Positions 33,559 through 43,500 of a stretch of 64,000 nucleotides of DNA are shown piece after piece. The notes beneath the pieces are model-generated. The model was given only the letters and a program-made list of their open reading frames with translations. It ran no database searches and had not been told where the DNA came from. Numbering within the stretch: the first letter of the stretch is position 1; every line of letters starts with the position of its first letter. The position numbers and the translations under genes are program-made. The stretch is from the NCBI GenBank assembly GCA_903893815.1, contig CAITNS010000053.1:193826-257825 (forward strand), in the 5' to 3' direction. Source of the DNA: an uncultured Bacteroidota bacterium. Its GTDB lineage: Bacteria > Bacteroidota > Bacteroidia > B-17B0 > Aurantibacillaceae.

Positions 33559-35076
33559 ATGGCAAAATACGACGCAGTTATAATAGGAAGTGGCTTAGGT
33601 GGTTTATGTACAGCATATATTTTGGCTAAACACGGAATGAAAGTTTGTGTGCTTGAAAAAAACAGACAAATTGGTGGCTCTATGCAAATTTATAGCAGAG
33701 ACAAAACTATTTTTGAAACAGGCGTGCACTACCTTGGTGGATTAAATGAAGGACAAAACTTGAATCGCTATTTTCAATATTTCAACCTCATGAAAGATTT
33801 GAAATTACAAAAGCTAAATGAAAATGGCTTTGATATGATTTCTTTTGAAGGTGATGAACAATTATATCCACATGCGCAAGGCTATGATAATTTTGTAGAA
33901 CAACTAGCGGCTATTTTTCCTCACGAAAGAGAAGCACTTAAAACATATATTCAAAAGGTAAGAGAAGCTTGTGCTGATTTTCCAATGTATAATTTATCTA
34001 ACGAAAAAAAAGATTTTACAAACGCATGGCATTTACAAGTGGATTCTCAAACCTACATCAACTCCCTTTTTAAAGATGAAAAATTACAAAAAGTAATTGG
34101 TGGCAATAATATGTTGTATGCTGGTGTTGCTGGTAAATCACCTTTTTATGTTCATGCATTGGTAGTTAATTCTTACATCGAAAGTTCTTACCGATGTATT
34201 GATGGTAGTTCACAAATTGCTAAAATAATGAGTAACAACATTAAAGCAATGGGTGGCGAAATTTTAAATTATCACGAAGCCAAACGTTTTGTGTTTAATG
34301 GCGATAGTATTGAATCTGTTGAATTAACCAACGGAGAACGCATTGAAGGAAAAACATTTATTTCGGGCATTGATTTAAGTAAAACCATTGATATGGTTGA
34401 AGGCCCTCAATTAAGAACTGCCTACAAAAATCGTATTAAAGGTTTAGAAAATACCGTTTCTGTTTTTATGTTAAATGTGGTGATGAAAGAACAATCCTTT
34501 AAACATTTAGATCATAATATTTATCACTTAATTAATCCTGACGTTTGGGCTGGTCCGTTTTATGATGAAAAAAAATGGCCAGAATCGGTTGCGGTATTTG
34601 GCAACACAAATTCCAAACATCCAGATTATACCGAAAACTTTACTGCCATGGGTTATATGCGTCATGAAGAATGCGCAAAATGGTGGGACACAAAAAGCAT
34701 TATTCCTAATAACATAAATTATAGAGGTGATGATTACGAAGCTTTTAAAATTGAAAAATCAGAAAAATTGTTAGATGCTCTCGAAAAAAGAATCCCTGGT
34801 GTGAAATCAAAAGTAAAATCTTATACTAGCGCTACGCCACTTACCTATCGTGATTATATTGGAAGCAGAGACGGATCTTTATATGGAGCAATTAAAGATT
34901 ATAAAGAACCATTAAAAACTTTTATTACTCCACGTACTAAAGTAAATAACTTATTTTTAACTGGTCAGAATTTAAATTTACACGGAGTATTAGGTGTAAC
35001 CGTTAGCTCGGTTGTTACCTGCACCGAAATTTTAGGCGACCCAGATTTAATTTCAAAAATTGCTCAAGCATCTTAA
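33559..35076 (+). CDS. FAD-dependent oxidoreductase, CrtI/CrtISO/RetSat-like
   Basis: Flavoprotein of 505 aa in the phytoene desaturase superfamily. The Rossmann FAD motif is IIGSGLGGLCTAYILAKHG (about 9-27), followed by EKNRQIGGSMQIYSRDKTIFETGVHYLGG-type sequence in which the GG and GVHYLGG are typical of carotenoid isomerase and all-trans-retinol 13,14-reductase relatives. The C-terminal FAD segment is NNLFLTGQNLNLHGVLGV. The substrate is unknown, perhaps a carotenoid or other polyene. It is followed 29 bases later by a flavin reductase-like gene, so the two probably form an operon and may share flavin chemistry; that link is inferred. Confidence 0.85.
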   Translation: MAKYDAVIIGSGLGGLCTAYILAKHGMKVCVLEKNRQIGGSMQIYSRDKTIFETGVHYLGGLNEGQNLNRYFQYFNLMKDLKLQKLNENGFDMISFEGDEQLYPHAQGYDNFVEQLAAIFPHEREALKTYIQKVREACADFPMYNLSNEKKDFTNAWHLQVDSQTYINSLFKDEKLQKVIGGNNMLYAGVAGKSPFYVHALVVNSYIESSYRCIDGSSQIAKIMSNNIKAMGGEILNYHEAKRFVFNGDSIESVELTNGERIEGKTFISGIDLSKTIDMVEGPQLRTAYKNRIKGLENTVSVFMLNVVMKEQSFKHLDHNIYHLINPDVWAGPFYDEKKWPESVAVFGNTNSKHPDYTENFTAMGYMRHEECAKWWDTKSIIPNNINYRGDDYEAFKIEKSEKLLDALEKRIPGVKSKVKSYTSATPLTYRDYIGSRDGSLYGAIKDYKEPLKTFITPRTKVNNLFLTGQNLNLHGVLGVTVSSVVTCTEILGDPDLISKIAQAS

Positions 35077-35105
35077 CATATAATTCATATCTTATAACTA
35101 AAAAA

Positions 35106-35951
35106 ATGCTAACACTCACTCCTTCCGAATTAAACGTTCCTCAATTACATCAATATTTATTAGGCGCCGTTGGCCCGCGTCCTATTTGTTTTGCAAGTAC
35201 GGTAGATGCAAAAGGTAATCATAACCTAGCACCCTTCAGTTTTTTTAATGTATTTAGTGCAAAGCCTCCTATTGCTATTTTCTCACCAAACTTGAGCGGA
35301 CGGACTGGTCAAGCAAAAGATACGCACTTAAACATTAAAGAAGTTCCTGAGTGTGTGATTAATATTGTGAACTATAAAATGGTTCATCAAATGAGTTTAG
35401 CAAGCAGCCCTTACCAAAAAGGGGTGAGCGAATTTATAAAGGCAGGCTTTACTCCTATTGCATCCGAATTAGTAAAACCAATGCGTGTTAAAGAAAGCCC
35501 AGTGCAACTAGAATGTAAAGTATTTGAAGTAAAAGAAATTGGTAATTGCAATTTAGTAATGTGTGAGATTATAAAAATTCACATTGATGAATCTATATTA
35601 AACGAACACAATTTAATTGACCAACAAAAAATAGATTTAGTAGCACGCATGGGTGGCAATTGGTATTGCAGAGCGCACGGCGATGCATTATTTGAAATTG
35701 AAAAACCAATTACGACTATTGGAATTGGTTTTGACAATATACCTGCATCTATCAAATCAAGCACAGTTTTAACTGGTAATAACTTAGGCAAATTAGGGAA
35801 CATAGAAGTTTTACCAACTCAAGAGGAAGTGGTTGCTTTTAACAAAACCTTATCGCAAAAATTTTCATCAGATACAGAGAAGCACCAATACGCCAAAGCT
35901 TTATTAGACGCAAATAAAGTAAAAGATGCTTGGTGTGTATTGTTAGGATAA
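35106..35951 (+). CDS. Flavin reductase-like domain protein (DIM6/NTAB family)
   Basis: FMN-binding split-barrel protein of 281 aa. The flavin_reduct domain spans about 10-200: GAVGPRPICFASTVDAKGN and NLAPFSFFNVFSAKPPIAIF are the classic FMN-binding segments. It resembles NADPH-dependent flavin oxidoreductases of Bacteroidota; the electron partner is unknown. It is probably co-transcribed with the CrtI/RetSat-like gene 29 bases upstream. The C-terminal ~80 residues extend beyond the core domain and look helical. Confidence 0.88.
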   Translation: MLTLTPSELNVPQLHQYLLGAVGPRPICFASTVDAKGNHNLAPFSFFNVFSAKPPIAIFSPNLSGRTGQAKDTHLNIKEVPECVINIVNYKMVHQMSLASSPYQKGVSEFIKAGFTPIASELVKPMRVKESPVQLECKVFEVKEIGNCNLVMCEIIKIHIDESILNEHNLIDQQKIDLVARMGGNWYCRAHGDALFEIEKPITTIGIGFDNIPASIKSSTVLTGNNLGKLGNIEVLPTQEEVVAFNKTLSQKFSSDTEKHQYAKALLDANKVKDAWCVLLG

Positions 35952-36016
35952 ATAAAACATGACATTTGTCAGATTGCGAAGTGATTTTTGTTCTTTCATT
36001 TCATTTTCTGTGTTTT

Positions 36017-36024
36017 TAAATTTG
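36017..36024 (+). promoter_or_regulatory. Candidate -7 box (TAAATTTG) for the YdcH-like gene
   Basis: It matches TAnnTTTG, 23 bases before the ATG at 36048. The nearest TTG upstream lies at a longer spacing than usual. Confidence 0.55.
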
Positions 36025-36047
36025 ACTATACTTAAAAAACTATAGCC

Positions 36048-36278
36048 ATGCAAAAACATGATTTATTACACGAATTCCCTGAAATGAAAGATAAAATTCA
36101 TGAGTTAAAAACAACGGATACTCATTTCAGAAAACAATTTGACGAATACCATGACGTAGATCATCAAATTCACAGCTACGAAAGTGGCGCTACTGCAACA
36201 ACTGATGAACATTTAAATGAATTAAGAGCAAAGCGTGTTCATTTAAAAGATTCTCTTTATACAATGTTAAAGAATTAA
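36048..36278 (+). CDS. YdcH/DUF465 family small protein
   Basis: Small helical protein of 76 aa. The motif KHDLLHEFPEMKDKIHELK followed by HFRKQFDEYHDVDHQIHSYE fits DUF465 (YdcH), which forms a two-helix antiparallel hairpin. A second helix (DEHLNELRAKRVHLKDSLYTML) completes the fold. Its cellular role is not established. It has a promoter box just upstream and a terminator 22 bases after the stop, so it is a single-gene transcript. Confidence 0.9.
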   Translation: MQKHDLLHEFPEMKDKIHELKTTDTHFRKQFDEYHDVDHQIHSYESGATATTDEHLNELRAKRVHLKDSLYTMLKN

Positions 36279-36299
36279 TTTTAAATTAGATTTCATAAT

Positions 36300-36333
36300 A
36301 AAGTCATTCGAAAATCTCGGATGACTTTTTTTT
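36300..36333 (+). terminator. Intrinsic terminator after the YdcH-like gene
   Basis: AAAGTCAT pairs with ATGACTTT and the stem continues through a T-G pair and CGA/TCG around a 5-base loop, followed by a run of T. Confidence 0.88.
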
Positions 36334-36426
36334 ATTGTTTATTTGAAGGAATGGAACGCTGATTATTAAGATTCATTAAGATTCTTATGATAAAGAAGCA
36401 AAGCTTCCTATGTATGACTGTTTTCT

Positions 36427-36479
36427 TATATTTGTATGTAGGCAAAAAACTATGTGTCTATCCCGAAATACATTCGGGA
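36427..36479 (+). promoter_or_regulatory. Candidate -7 box and a TCCCGAA hairpin before the small DUF1905-like gene
   Basis: TATATTTG (36427-36434) matches TAnnTTTG. At 36461-36479 TCCCGAA and TTCGGGA form a 7-bp hairpin around 5 bases, which would lie in the 5' leader. Hairpins of this TCCCGA type also occur as interspersed repeats, so a regulatory role is uncertain. Confidence 0.4.
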
Positions 36480-36523
36480 CAAGTTATGGTTAAATTTTAT
36501 AAAACACCATGCATTATTTTTAG

Positions 36524-36739
36524 ATGAAGCCTATTAGTTTTAAAACTCATATTGATAAACTCAGCTATTTAAAAACTTTTTATTTAGAAATACCAGCACC
36601 CATTGTCAAAAAAATTGGGGGTATTGGCAAAGTGCGTTTACTATGTGAAGTGAACAAACAAATTACTTTTCAATGCGGCTTAATGTCGTTGCCCGAAAGT
36701 AAAGCATACATCTCTATCAATAGCAAACGCATGAAATAA
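36524..36739 (+). CDS. DUF1905-like small protein, probably C-terminally shortened
   Basis: 71 aa. LKTFYLEIPAPIVKKIGGIGKVRLLCEVN and then ITFQCGLMSL match the front of DUF1905, a small beta-barrel domain; INSKRMK matches its middle. Family members continue for about 20 more residues, with a helix such as KKLGLKxGDxV, which is missing here. The frames after the stop do not restore it. It may be a naturally short form or a 3'-truncated gene. Function unknown. It lies between the YdcH-like gene and a bidirectional terminator. Confidence 0.65.
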   Translation: MKPISFKTHIDKLSYLKTFYLEIPAPIVKKIGGIGKVRLLCEVNKQITFQCGLMSLPESKAYISINSKRMK

Positions 36740-36822
36740 TTATTGAAATTATTTACGGTCTCAACTACCGATAACACAACCTAAAATCAAGTTTAAAAGT
36801 TTCATTTTAAAAATTAAAGCAC

Positions 36823-36859
36823 AAAAAAAAGGAGGATAATAAATTATCCTCCTTTTTTT
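36823..36859. terminator. Bidirectional terminator between convergent genes
   Basis: A-rich then GGAGGATAAT, AAA, TTATCCTCC and T-rich: a near-perfect stem of 15 or more bp with A/T tracts on both sides. It serves the small DUF1905-like gene on the plus strand and the M49 peptidase on the minus strand. Confidence 0.9.
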
Positions 36860-36880
36860 ATAAGCAATGTACTTATTCTA

Positions 36881-38971
36881 TTAATTAATCACAGGTAAGT
36901 AGCTATAGTTTTTGCTATACTCTAACATTTGTTCTGTAAAGCTTTTTGGATACTCAACTTTTACGTCTGTGATTTTTCCGTCTTTCATTACTGGAATTAA
37001 TTTAGGCTGAATAAATCCTTGATAAGGAGCCATTTCTAATTTTTTGTAACGCTCTAAAACTTCTTTGTGTAAGGCTAAATCTACTTTTACACCGTAGTTT
37101 TCAATTAAGGCTTTACCAGCTTTGTAATCTCCTTGAGATTTGATGCGTTGTAATTCCTTTAATAATTCTCCAAACAACACGCGTAATTTTAAGTAATCGT
37201 TCACAACAAAATACGTTTTGCTATTTTCAAATTTTTGTTCAATCACGTTTTCTTTTTGTCCTTTTTCAAAAGCCCATTTAGCAATCATTTGACGATTACG
37301 CATGTGTGCTTCTTCAATATTATCACCTAATTTTAAACGAGATAATTGAACCATTAAACCTTTCGTAATGTATTCGTCATAAGATGCTATACCGTATTCT
37401 AAAGATGGCATAACACCTAAGTCTACTAATTTTTGATCCATTAAATAATATAAGGCTACTAAATCAGCACGACCTTCTTCTAATGCAGACGCATAATTTT
37501 TCAAGGTTTCGTGTGGTTGTCCAATACCTGGTTCAATTTGTCCACTTGCGTGACCAATTACCTCATGCATATCTGTATGTAATTTATCCGCTAAACCAGC
37601 ATAGTCTAATACATTTTTCTTAATGGCATCATTGTAATAGAATTCGTTCACCACGCTTCCACCAGCTGCTTTTTCATAAGCTTCTACAATGTTTCCTAAG
37701 TTTACTGATTTAGAACCGTGTGTTTCTCTAATCCACTCGTTATTTGGTAAGTTAATACCAATGGGTGTTGATGGAGCCGCATCGCCACTTTCCATCACCG
37801 CATTAATTACTTTAGCTGAAATTCCTTTTACGTTTTTCTTTTTATGTTGAGGCAATAAGGTAGAATTATCTTCAAACCATTGTGCGTTAGCTCCAATCAT
37901 AGCAATACGTTTAGACGCTTCGAAATCTTTAACAGATACAACAGATTCAAAAGTTGCTTTCTTTCCTAATGGATCTTCGTATACTTCAATAAATCCATTG
38001 GTTACATCAATAGCACTTTGTGTATCTTTTACCCAAGCAATGTTATAGGTATCAAAATCTTTTAAAGAACCAGATTTATAAAACGTTACTAATTTTTGTA
38101 AAGCATCTTTTTGTTCTGCATTTTCAGCTACAGTCACCGCTTTCTCTAACCAGTAAACAATTTTCTCAATCGCTTGCGTGTACATTCCTCCTACTTTCCA
38201 AACTTTCTCTACAATGACACCGTTCTGCTTTACTAACTTGCTATTTAAGCCAATCATTACAGGAGTCGTATCTTTTTTATCTACCATTTTCTCATAAAAA
38301 GCAATGGCTTCTTGTTGATTCATACCTTCGTAAAAGTTAACCGCTGAATTTAAAATCAAATCTTTCTTCGAATCTAAACTTACTTTTTTAGGTGCAATTT
38401 TTGGATCGTAAATAATTGGCATTAAACGCGCAATAAATGCTTCTTTAGCTTCCCCTTGATTTAAAGGTAATTGAGCTGCATCAACCTCAGAAATTAATTT
38501 TGAAAATACATCTTGAGAACATTCAGGGAAAAATTTCTCACTACCATAATGGTGGTGAATACCGCGGCTAAACCAAACACGTTTAGCATACACCATAAAC
38601 TTTTTATAGTCTTCGTTATTTACATCGCCTTTATAACCATTTACAATAGCATCAATGGTTTTACGGATCGTTAAATTGAATTTATAGTTTTGATCCCACA
38701 TGATATCTCTGCCACACAATGCAGCTTCAGATAAATAATACAATAACTCTTTTTGTTGAAGAGATAATTGATCGAATGCAGGAATTTCGTAGCGTAAAAT
38801 TCTTAAATCAGAAAATTGTTCGCTCACATATTCAAATGGTTCAGCAGATTCTTTCATGATGGTATCTTGTTTAACAACTACATCATTTGCAATACTATCG
38901 GTTTGATTTGATTTACAAGCCGTAAATAAAAGTCCCGCAGCTAGTGGTAAAATTAAGTGTTTTGAGTTCAT
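36881..38971 (-). CDS. M49 family peptidase (dipeptidyl-peptidase III-like) lipoprotein
   Basis: Zinc exopeptidase that removes dipeptides from the N-terminus of peptides; 696 aa. The N-terminus (PLAAGLLFTACKSN) ends in a lipobox with Cys19, so it is probably lipid-anchored in the envelope, unlike the cytosolic eukaryotic enzymes. The zinc motif is the six-residue HEVIGH (family form HExxGH) in DMHEVIGHASGQIE, and the second ligand motif is EEGRADLVALYY. Length agrees with DPP III. It sits divergently from the unknown secreted protein at 39076. Together with the M1 aminopeptidase it suggests peptide use; that link is inferred. Confidence 0.93.
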   Translation of the reverse strand: MNSKHLILPLAAGLLFTACKSNQTDSIANDVVVKQDTIMKESAEPFEYVSEQFSDLRILRYEIPAFDQLSLQQKELLYYLSEAALCGRDIMWDQNYKFNLTIRKTIDAIVNGYKGDVNNEDYKKFMVYAKRVWFSRGIHHHYGSEKFFPECSQDVFSKLISEVDAAQLPLNQGEAKEAFIARLMPIIYDPKIAPKKVSLDSKKDLILNSAVNFYEGMNQQEAIAFYEKMVDKKDTTPVMIGLNSKLVKQNGVIVEKVWKVGGMYTQAIEKIVYWLEKAVTVAENAEQKDALQKLVTFYKSGSLKDFDTYNIAWVKDTQSAIDVTNGFIEVYEDPLGKKATFESVVSVKDFEASKRIAMIGANAQWFEDNSTLLPQHKKKNVKGISAKVINAVMESGDAAPSTPIGINLPNNEWIRETHGSKSVNLGNIVEAYEKAAGGSVVNEFYYNDAIKKNVLDYAGLADKLHTDMHEVIGHASGQIEPGIGQPHETLKNYASALEEGRADLVALYYLMDQKLVDLGVMPSLEYGIASYDEYITKGLMVQLSRLKLGDNIEEAHMRNRQMIAKWAFEKGQKENVIEQKFENSKTYFVVNDYLKLRVLFGELLKELQRIKSQGDYKAGKALIENYGVKVDLALHKEVLERYKKLEMAPYQGFIQPKLIPVMKDGKITDVKVEYPKSFTEQMLEYSKNYSYLPVIN

Positions 38972-39061
38972 GTTAAGTTATTGTTTAGCAGCACAAGAAT
39001 AGCATAAAAATTGGGCTTTTGCAAGTGGTTTTGGCTATCTTTTTTAATTCCAGATAATGGC

Positions 39062-39069
39062 TATATTTG
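39062..39069 (+). promoter_or_regulatory. Candidate -7 box (TATATTTG) very close to the start at 39076
   Basis: It matches TAnnTTTG but ends 6 bases before the ATG, so the message would be almost leaderless if the box is used. Confidence 0.4.
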
Positions 39070-39075
39070 TAAATA

Positions 39076-40569
39076 ATGGGCAAAAAAAAATACATATTTA
39101 TTGTATTAATAGCTGTTTCATCTTTACTGAAAGGACAGGCTATTAAACAGAATTTATTGCTCGCAAATGCCCTGCCTTTTCATCATAACATTTATACCTA
39201 TGGCTACGAACAAACGAAAGCCAATTTAGTGTTTAAATGTTACGCGTATAATTATCAATTAAAACTACAAGACAGCGTATTGTATGATTTAGGAAAACAC
39301 ACCACCGCTGATTATTTACAAATAAGTGTGGATACCCTTCACGACGTGCTTAACTTTTACTTTCAATTAGCTAACCAAAAAAACCTGGTGAGTTTATTAA
39401 GAGTAAACGACACTTTAGCAAAAATGGCCTCTGCCGAAAATTATGATGCTAATCATATCAATTCTCTGACAGCATTTGATGATGAAAAATATGCGTATAA
39501 AGATGATATGTATATTATCCGCACAAATACAGATACAGCAGGTAAACAATTTTATTTATCTAAGTATCATGTCAAAGATATGACAAAGCCCTTTGAATAT
39601 GATTATAAATGGCAGTATGCCTTTGAAAGAAAATTCATTCACCGTGCTTCGGTGGTTTACGCGGATAGCAACCAAGTAATTGTTTACACGCATGTTTTTG
39701 ACGGACTAAAAAAGGGGCAATGGATATTGCGTATTAATGCCAATACAGGCGAAATTATCAAAGGCACAAAATTAACCGCCAAAGGAGATGCCCGATACTT
39801 TTTAATGTCGAATGTCATTGTTAGTAATAAAGGAAAAAACATAGACGTCATTGGCAGTATTTACGATGCAGCTATGATTGATTTTAAAGCAAAAACACAA
39901 AACTTTACCAATCAATCTAAAGCGCATAAATTATTTTTAGTGTGTATTGACAGTGTTGGTGATGTATTAACAAGAGCAGAGAAACAATTCCCTTTACCCA
40001 TTCAAACGAAATCAGTAGAAGGACTAAAATCGTTTCATGTAAAAGTGCGAGAGTTTAAAAAATTAAAAGATACTAATTTTGATATTTGGTTAGATGTATA
40101 TGAGCAAAGCAAGCCTTTGCAATTTTGTTATTACAGTTCATGGCACATAGATATTGCGCCAGACGATGTAGATTTTGCTTTTACGCCATCCAAGTTTTTA
40201 ATAAGTACTACGGCTATACCAGGCTATATCAGTTTTGAAAAAGGAGACACTTATGGTAAATTTATCTTGAACGACATCAGCGAATATGATAAATTCAAGT
40301 ATCAAAAACCCTTAAATCCATTTGTTATCACAACGGGAATAGATGATTTAGGGAACTCCACTTTTTTGCTTAAAAAAACCACGTTAATGACTGCTACAAA
40401 GTCATACAACTATATTACCATGGGAAAGAAAGCTTTAGAAAATAAAGTAATCTTGAAATCAGAGCAAGGACAAAAAGCAAGTATTTATTTCTATAAAAAA
40501 AATGGCTATATCAGTTTTACAACCAATACAGCCAATACAGAGTTTGAGTTGAAGTTGAATACGCTTTAG
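39076..40569 (+). CDS. Unknown exported protein, 497 aa
   Basis: I do not recognise this family. The signal peptide is at residues 1-21 (KKKYIFIVLIAVSSLLKGQ). The mature part is rich in aromatic residues and alternating strands, for example GQWILRINANTGEIIKGTKL, SVVYADSNQVIVYTHVF and GKNIDVIGSIYDAAMIDF, a pattern suggesting a beta-propeller. No lipobox, T9SS tail or catalytic motif is seen, so a periplasmic or outer-membrane location is most likely. It is divergent from the M49 peptidase gene, and its last four bases overlap the end of dnaE on the other strand. Confidence 0.7.
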   Translation: MGKKKYIFIVLIAVSSLLKGQAIKQNLLLANALPFHHNIYTYGYEQTKANLVFKCYAYNYQLKLQDSVLYDLGKHTTADYLQISVDTLHDVLNFYFQLANQKNLVSLLRVNDTLAKMASAENYDANHINSLTAFDDEKYAYKDDMYIIRTNTDTAGKQFYLSKYHVKDMTKPFEYDYKWQYAFERKFIHRASVVYADSNQVIVYTHVFDGLKKGQWILRINANTGEIIKGTKLTAKGDARYFLMSNVIVSNKGKNIDVIGSIYDAAMIDFKAKTQNFTNQSKAHKLFLVCIDSVGDVLTRAEKQFPLPIQTKSVEGLKSFHVKVREFKKLKDTNFDIWLDVYEQSKPLQFCYYSSWHIDIAPDDVDFAFTPSKFLISTTAIPGYISFEKGDTYGKFILNDISEYDKFKYQKPLNPFVITTGIDDLGNSTFLLKKTTLMTATKSYNYITMGKKALENKVILKSEQGQKASIYFYKKNGYISFTTNTANTEFELKLNTL

Positions 40570-43500
40570 GTCAACTCATAAGTTAAACTACTTATCTTAT
40601 CTAATTCGTTCATTAAATCAGTACTTACAGCGATTTTTTGAGATTTAGAAAACAGCTTCACGCTTAAATTTTCTGCTGGATCTTCTACGAAAAATTCTAC
40701 ACTACATTTTCCTTGCGACGAATTAAAAATAGCTTCAATGTTTGCAATTAATTCTTCATTAATGGCATTCGCATCTAATTTTAATTTCATGGTAGAGAAA
40801 ATATTTTCTTTCACCAACTCTAATAATTCAATTTTTTGAATTTTCAATTCTAAACTTCCTGGTTGTCCGTAACGCTCTTGAACCTTTGCTTTTACATACA
40901 CAAATAATGGTGATACCATAAATTTACTGTACTCCACAAAGTCTTTACCAAACAACATCAATTCAACAGAACCATGATAATCCTCAATAATTAATTTACC
41001 AAAAGCATTACCGGTTTTACTTGTTCTATTTTCAAAACCAGTAATGACTCCGCCAAAAGTTACATCTTTACCTTTAAATGGCTCTAACCCTGCTTTTAAC
41101 TGCGCACAGTTTGCATTACATTTATGATCAATAATTAATTTATAAGGATCCAATGGATGACCAGAAATAAAGAAACCAACCACTTCTTTTTCGCGAGCTA
41201 GTTCTTCTAATTTCCCCCATGCTTCAATTTTTAGAGGCAATTGTGGTTCTGTAATTTGAATTTCATCATCACCACCAAATAAACTTGCTTGCGATGTATC
41301 ATTCCCCAAACTCATCTGATTACTATACTTAATCATACGATCAGTTAGTGTTAGTCCGTCTGTATCAGGTGTAAAAAACATGGCGCGGTGAATGCCTTCA
41401 AAACTATCAAAGCCTCCTGCTAAAGCTAAACCTTCTAACGATTTTTTATTAACGCATTTACTTTCCAAACGTTTTGCTAAATCAAAAACAGAGGTATATT
41501 TTCCATTTTCATTACGTTCGTTGATAATATTTTCAACGGTGTTTTCTCCAACACCTTTAATAGACGCCATTCCAAAACGAATATCTGTACCGCCTGGTAT
41601 TACAGCGAATTTTGCAAAACCTTCATTAATATCTGGCCCCAGAACTTTAACGCCCATGCGTTTACACTCTTCCATTAAAAATGAAATAGAATCGATACTT
41701 CCTGCATGATTTAATACAGAAGCCATAAACTCCGATGGGTAATGCGCTTTAATGTATGCTGTTTGAAATGCAACGTAAGCGTAACAAGTAGAATGTGATT
41801 TATTGAAAGCGTAACTCGCAAAAGCTTCCCAATCTTTCCAAACTTTTTCGGCAACAACAGGATCATGATTATTGGCTTTGCAATTATCAATGAACTTGCC
41901 TTTCATTTTATCAAGCGTTGCTCTGTCTTTTTTTCCCATTGCTTTACGCAAGGTATCAGCATCACCTTTTGTAAAGTTTGCCAATTTTTGAGACAATCGC
42001 ATTACCTGTTCTTGATAAACTGTAATACCATACGTTTCTCCTAAAAATTCATCCATCCCTTCTAAATCCATCACCACAGGCTCTCGGCCATGTTTACGAT
42101 TAATATAGTTTGGAATGTAGGCAATTGGTCCCGGACGATACAAGGCATTCATTGCAATTAAATCGTTGAATGAATCGGGCTTTAAATCCTTTAAAGATTT
42201 TTGCATACCAGCACTCTCATATTGGAACACCGCATTTGTTTCGCCTCTTTGAAATAACTCGTAAGTTTTTTTATCTTCTAAATCAATCCCATCGATGTCA
42301 ATATCAATCCCATGATTTTGTTTAATATAACGTAGTGCGTCCTTAATAATCGTCAAAGTTCTTAAACCCAAGAAGTCCATTTTTAATAAACCAGCGTTTT
42401 CTGCTACAGAGTTATCAAATTGGGTTACCAACATTTCACTATCTTTTGCCTTGGTAACAGGCACAAACTTTACCATATCATCAGGTGTAATGATGATACC
42501 ACAAGCATGTATACCAATGTTTCGTAAGCAACCTTCTAATTCGTATGCTTGTTTTAAAACAGTGGCTTGAGGTGTGTTTCCTTCTGCTAATTTTCTAAAG
42601 TTGTGCGATTGCTCAACCACTTCGCGCTTATCTTTAATACCATCTAAATATTTTTGATCGATGCCTCCTGGTTTTAATAGCTTTTTCAATTTAGCATCTA
42701 AACTATCAGGAAATGCTTTCGATAAATTATTAGAATCTTCTAATGGCAGGTCTAATACCCTTGCGGTATCCTTAATCGCAGACTTACCACCCATAGTACC
42801 ATAGGTAATAATTTGCGCTACTTGATTGGAACCATATTTATTAATCACGTAATCGATTACCAAACCACGTCCCTCATCATCGAAATCAATATCTATATCG
42901 GGCATGCTAATACGATCTGGATTTAAGAAACGCTCAAATAGTAAATCGAACTTAATAGGATCTACATTTGTAATCCACAAACAATAAGCAATAGCAGAAC
43001 CAGCAGCAGAACCACGACCTGGCCCAACGGCCACTCCCATTTTACGAGCTTCGGCAATAAAATCAGCAACAATTAAAAAGTAGCCCGGGTAACCCATTCG
43101 CTCAATCGTTGCTAATTCAAAAGCAATACGTTCTTTAGTAGAATCCGACATGTCTGGATAACGCTTGTGCGCTCCTTCCCATGTTAAATGGGACATGTAA
43201 ATAAACTGCTCAGCAATTACGCGCATCTCAGCCTTTTGAACCTCAATCGCTTCGGTAGATAATTTTTTCTCTTCCCAACCTTTTTCTTTTAAAGCAATGA
43301 TGCGTTGATGTGAAGATTGAATTTCTGCTTCGTTAGCTTCGATAAACGATTGAGCAATTTCAAATTTTGGCAATAAAATATCACGACCTAATTTAAATTG
43401 TTCAATTTTAGAAACGATTTCGTTAGTTGCTTCAATTGCTTCTGGCATATCAGCAAACAGAGCCCTCATTTCTTTAGGAGATTTGAAATAGAACTCTTTG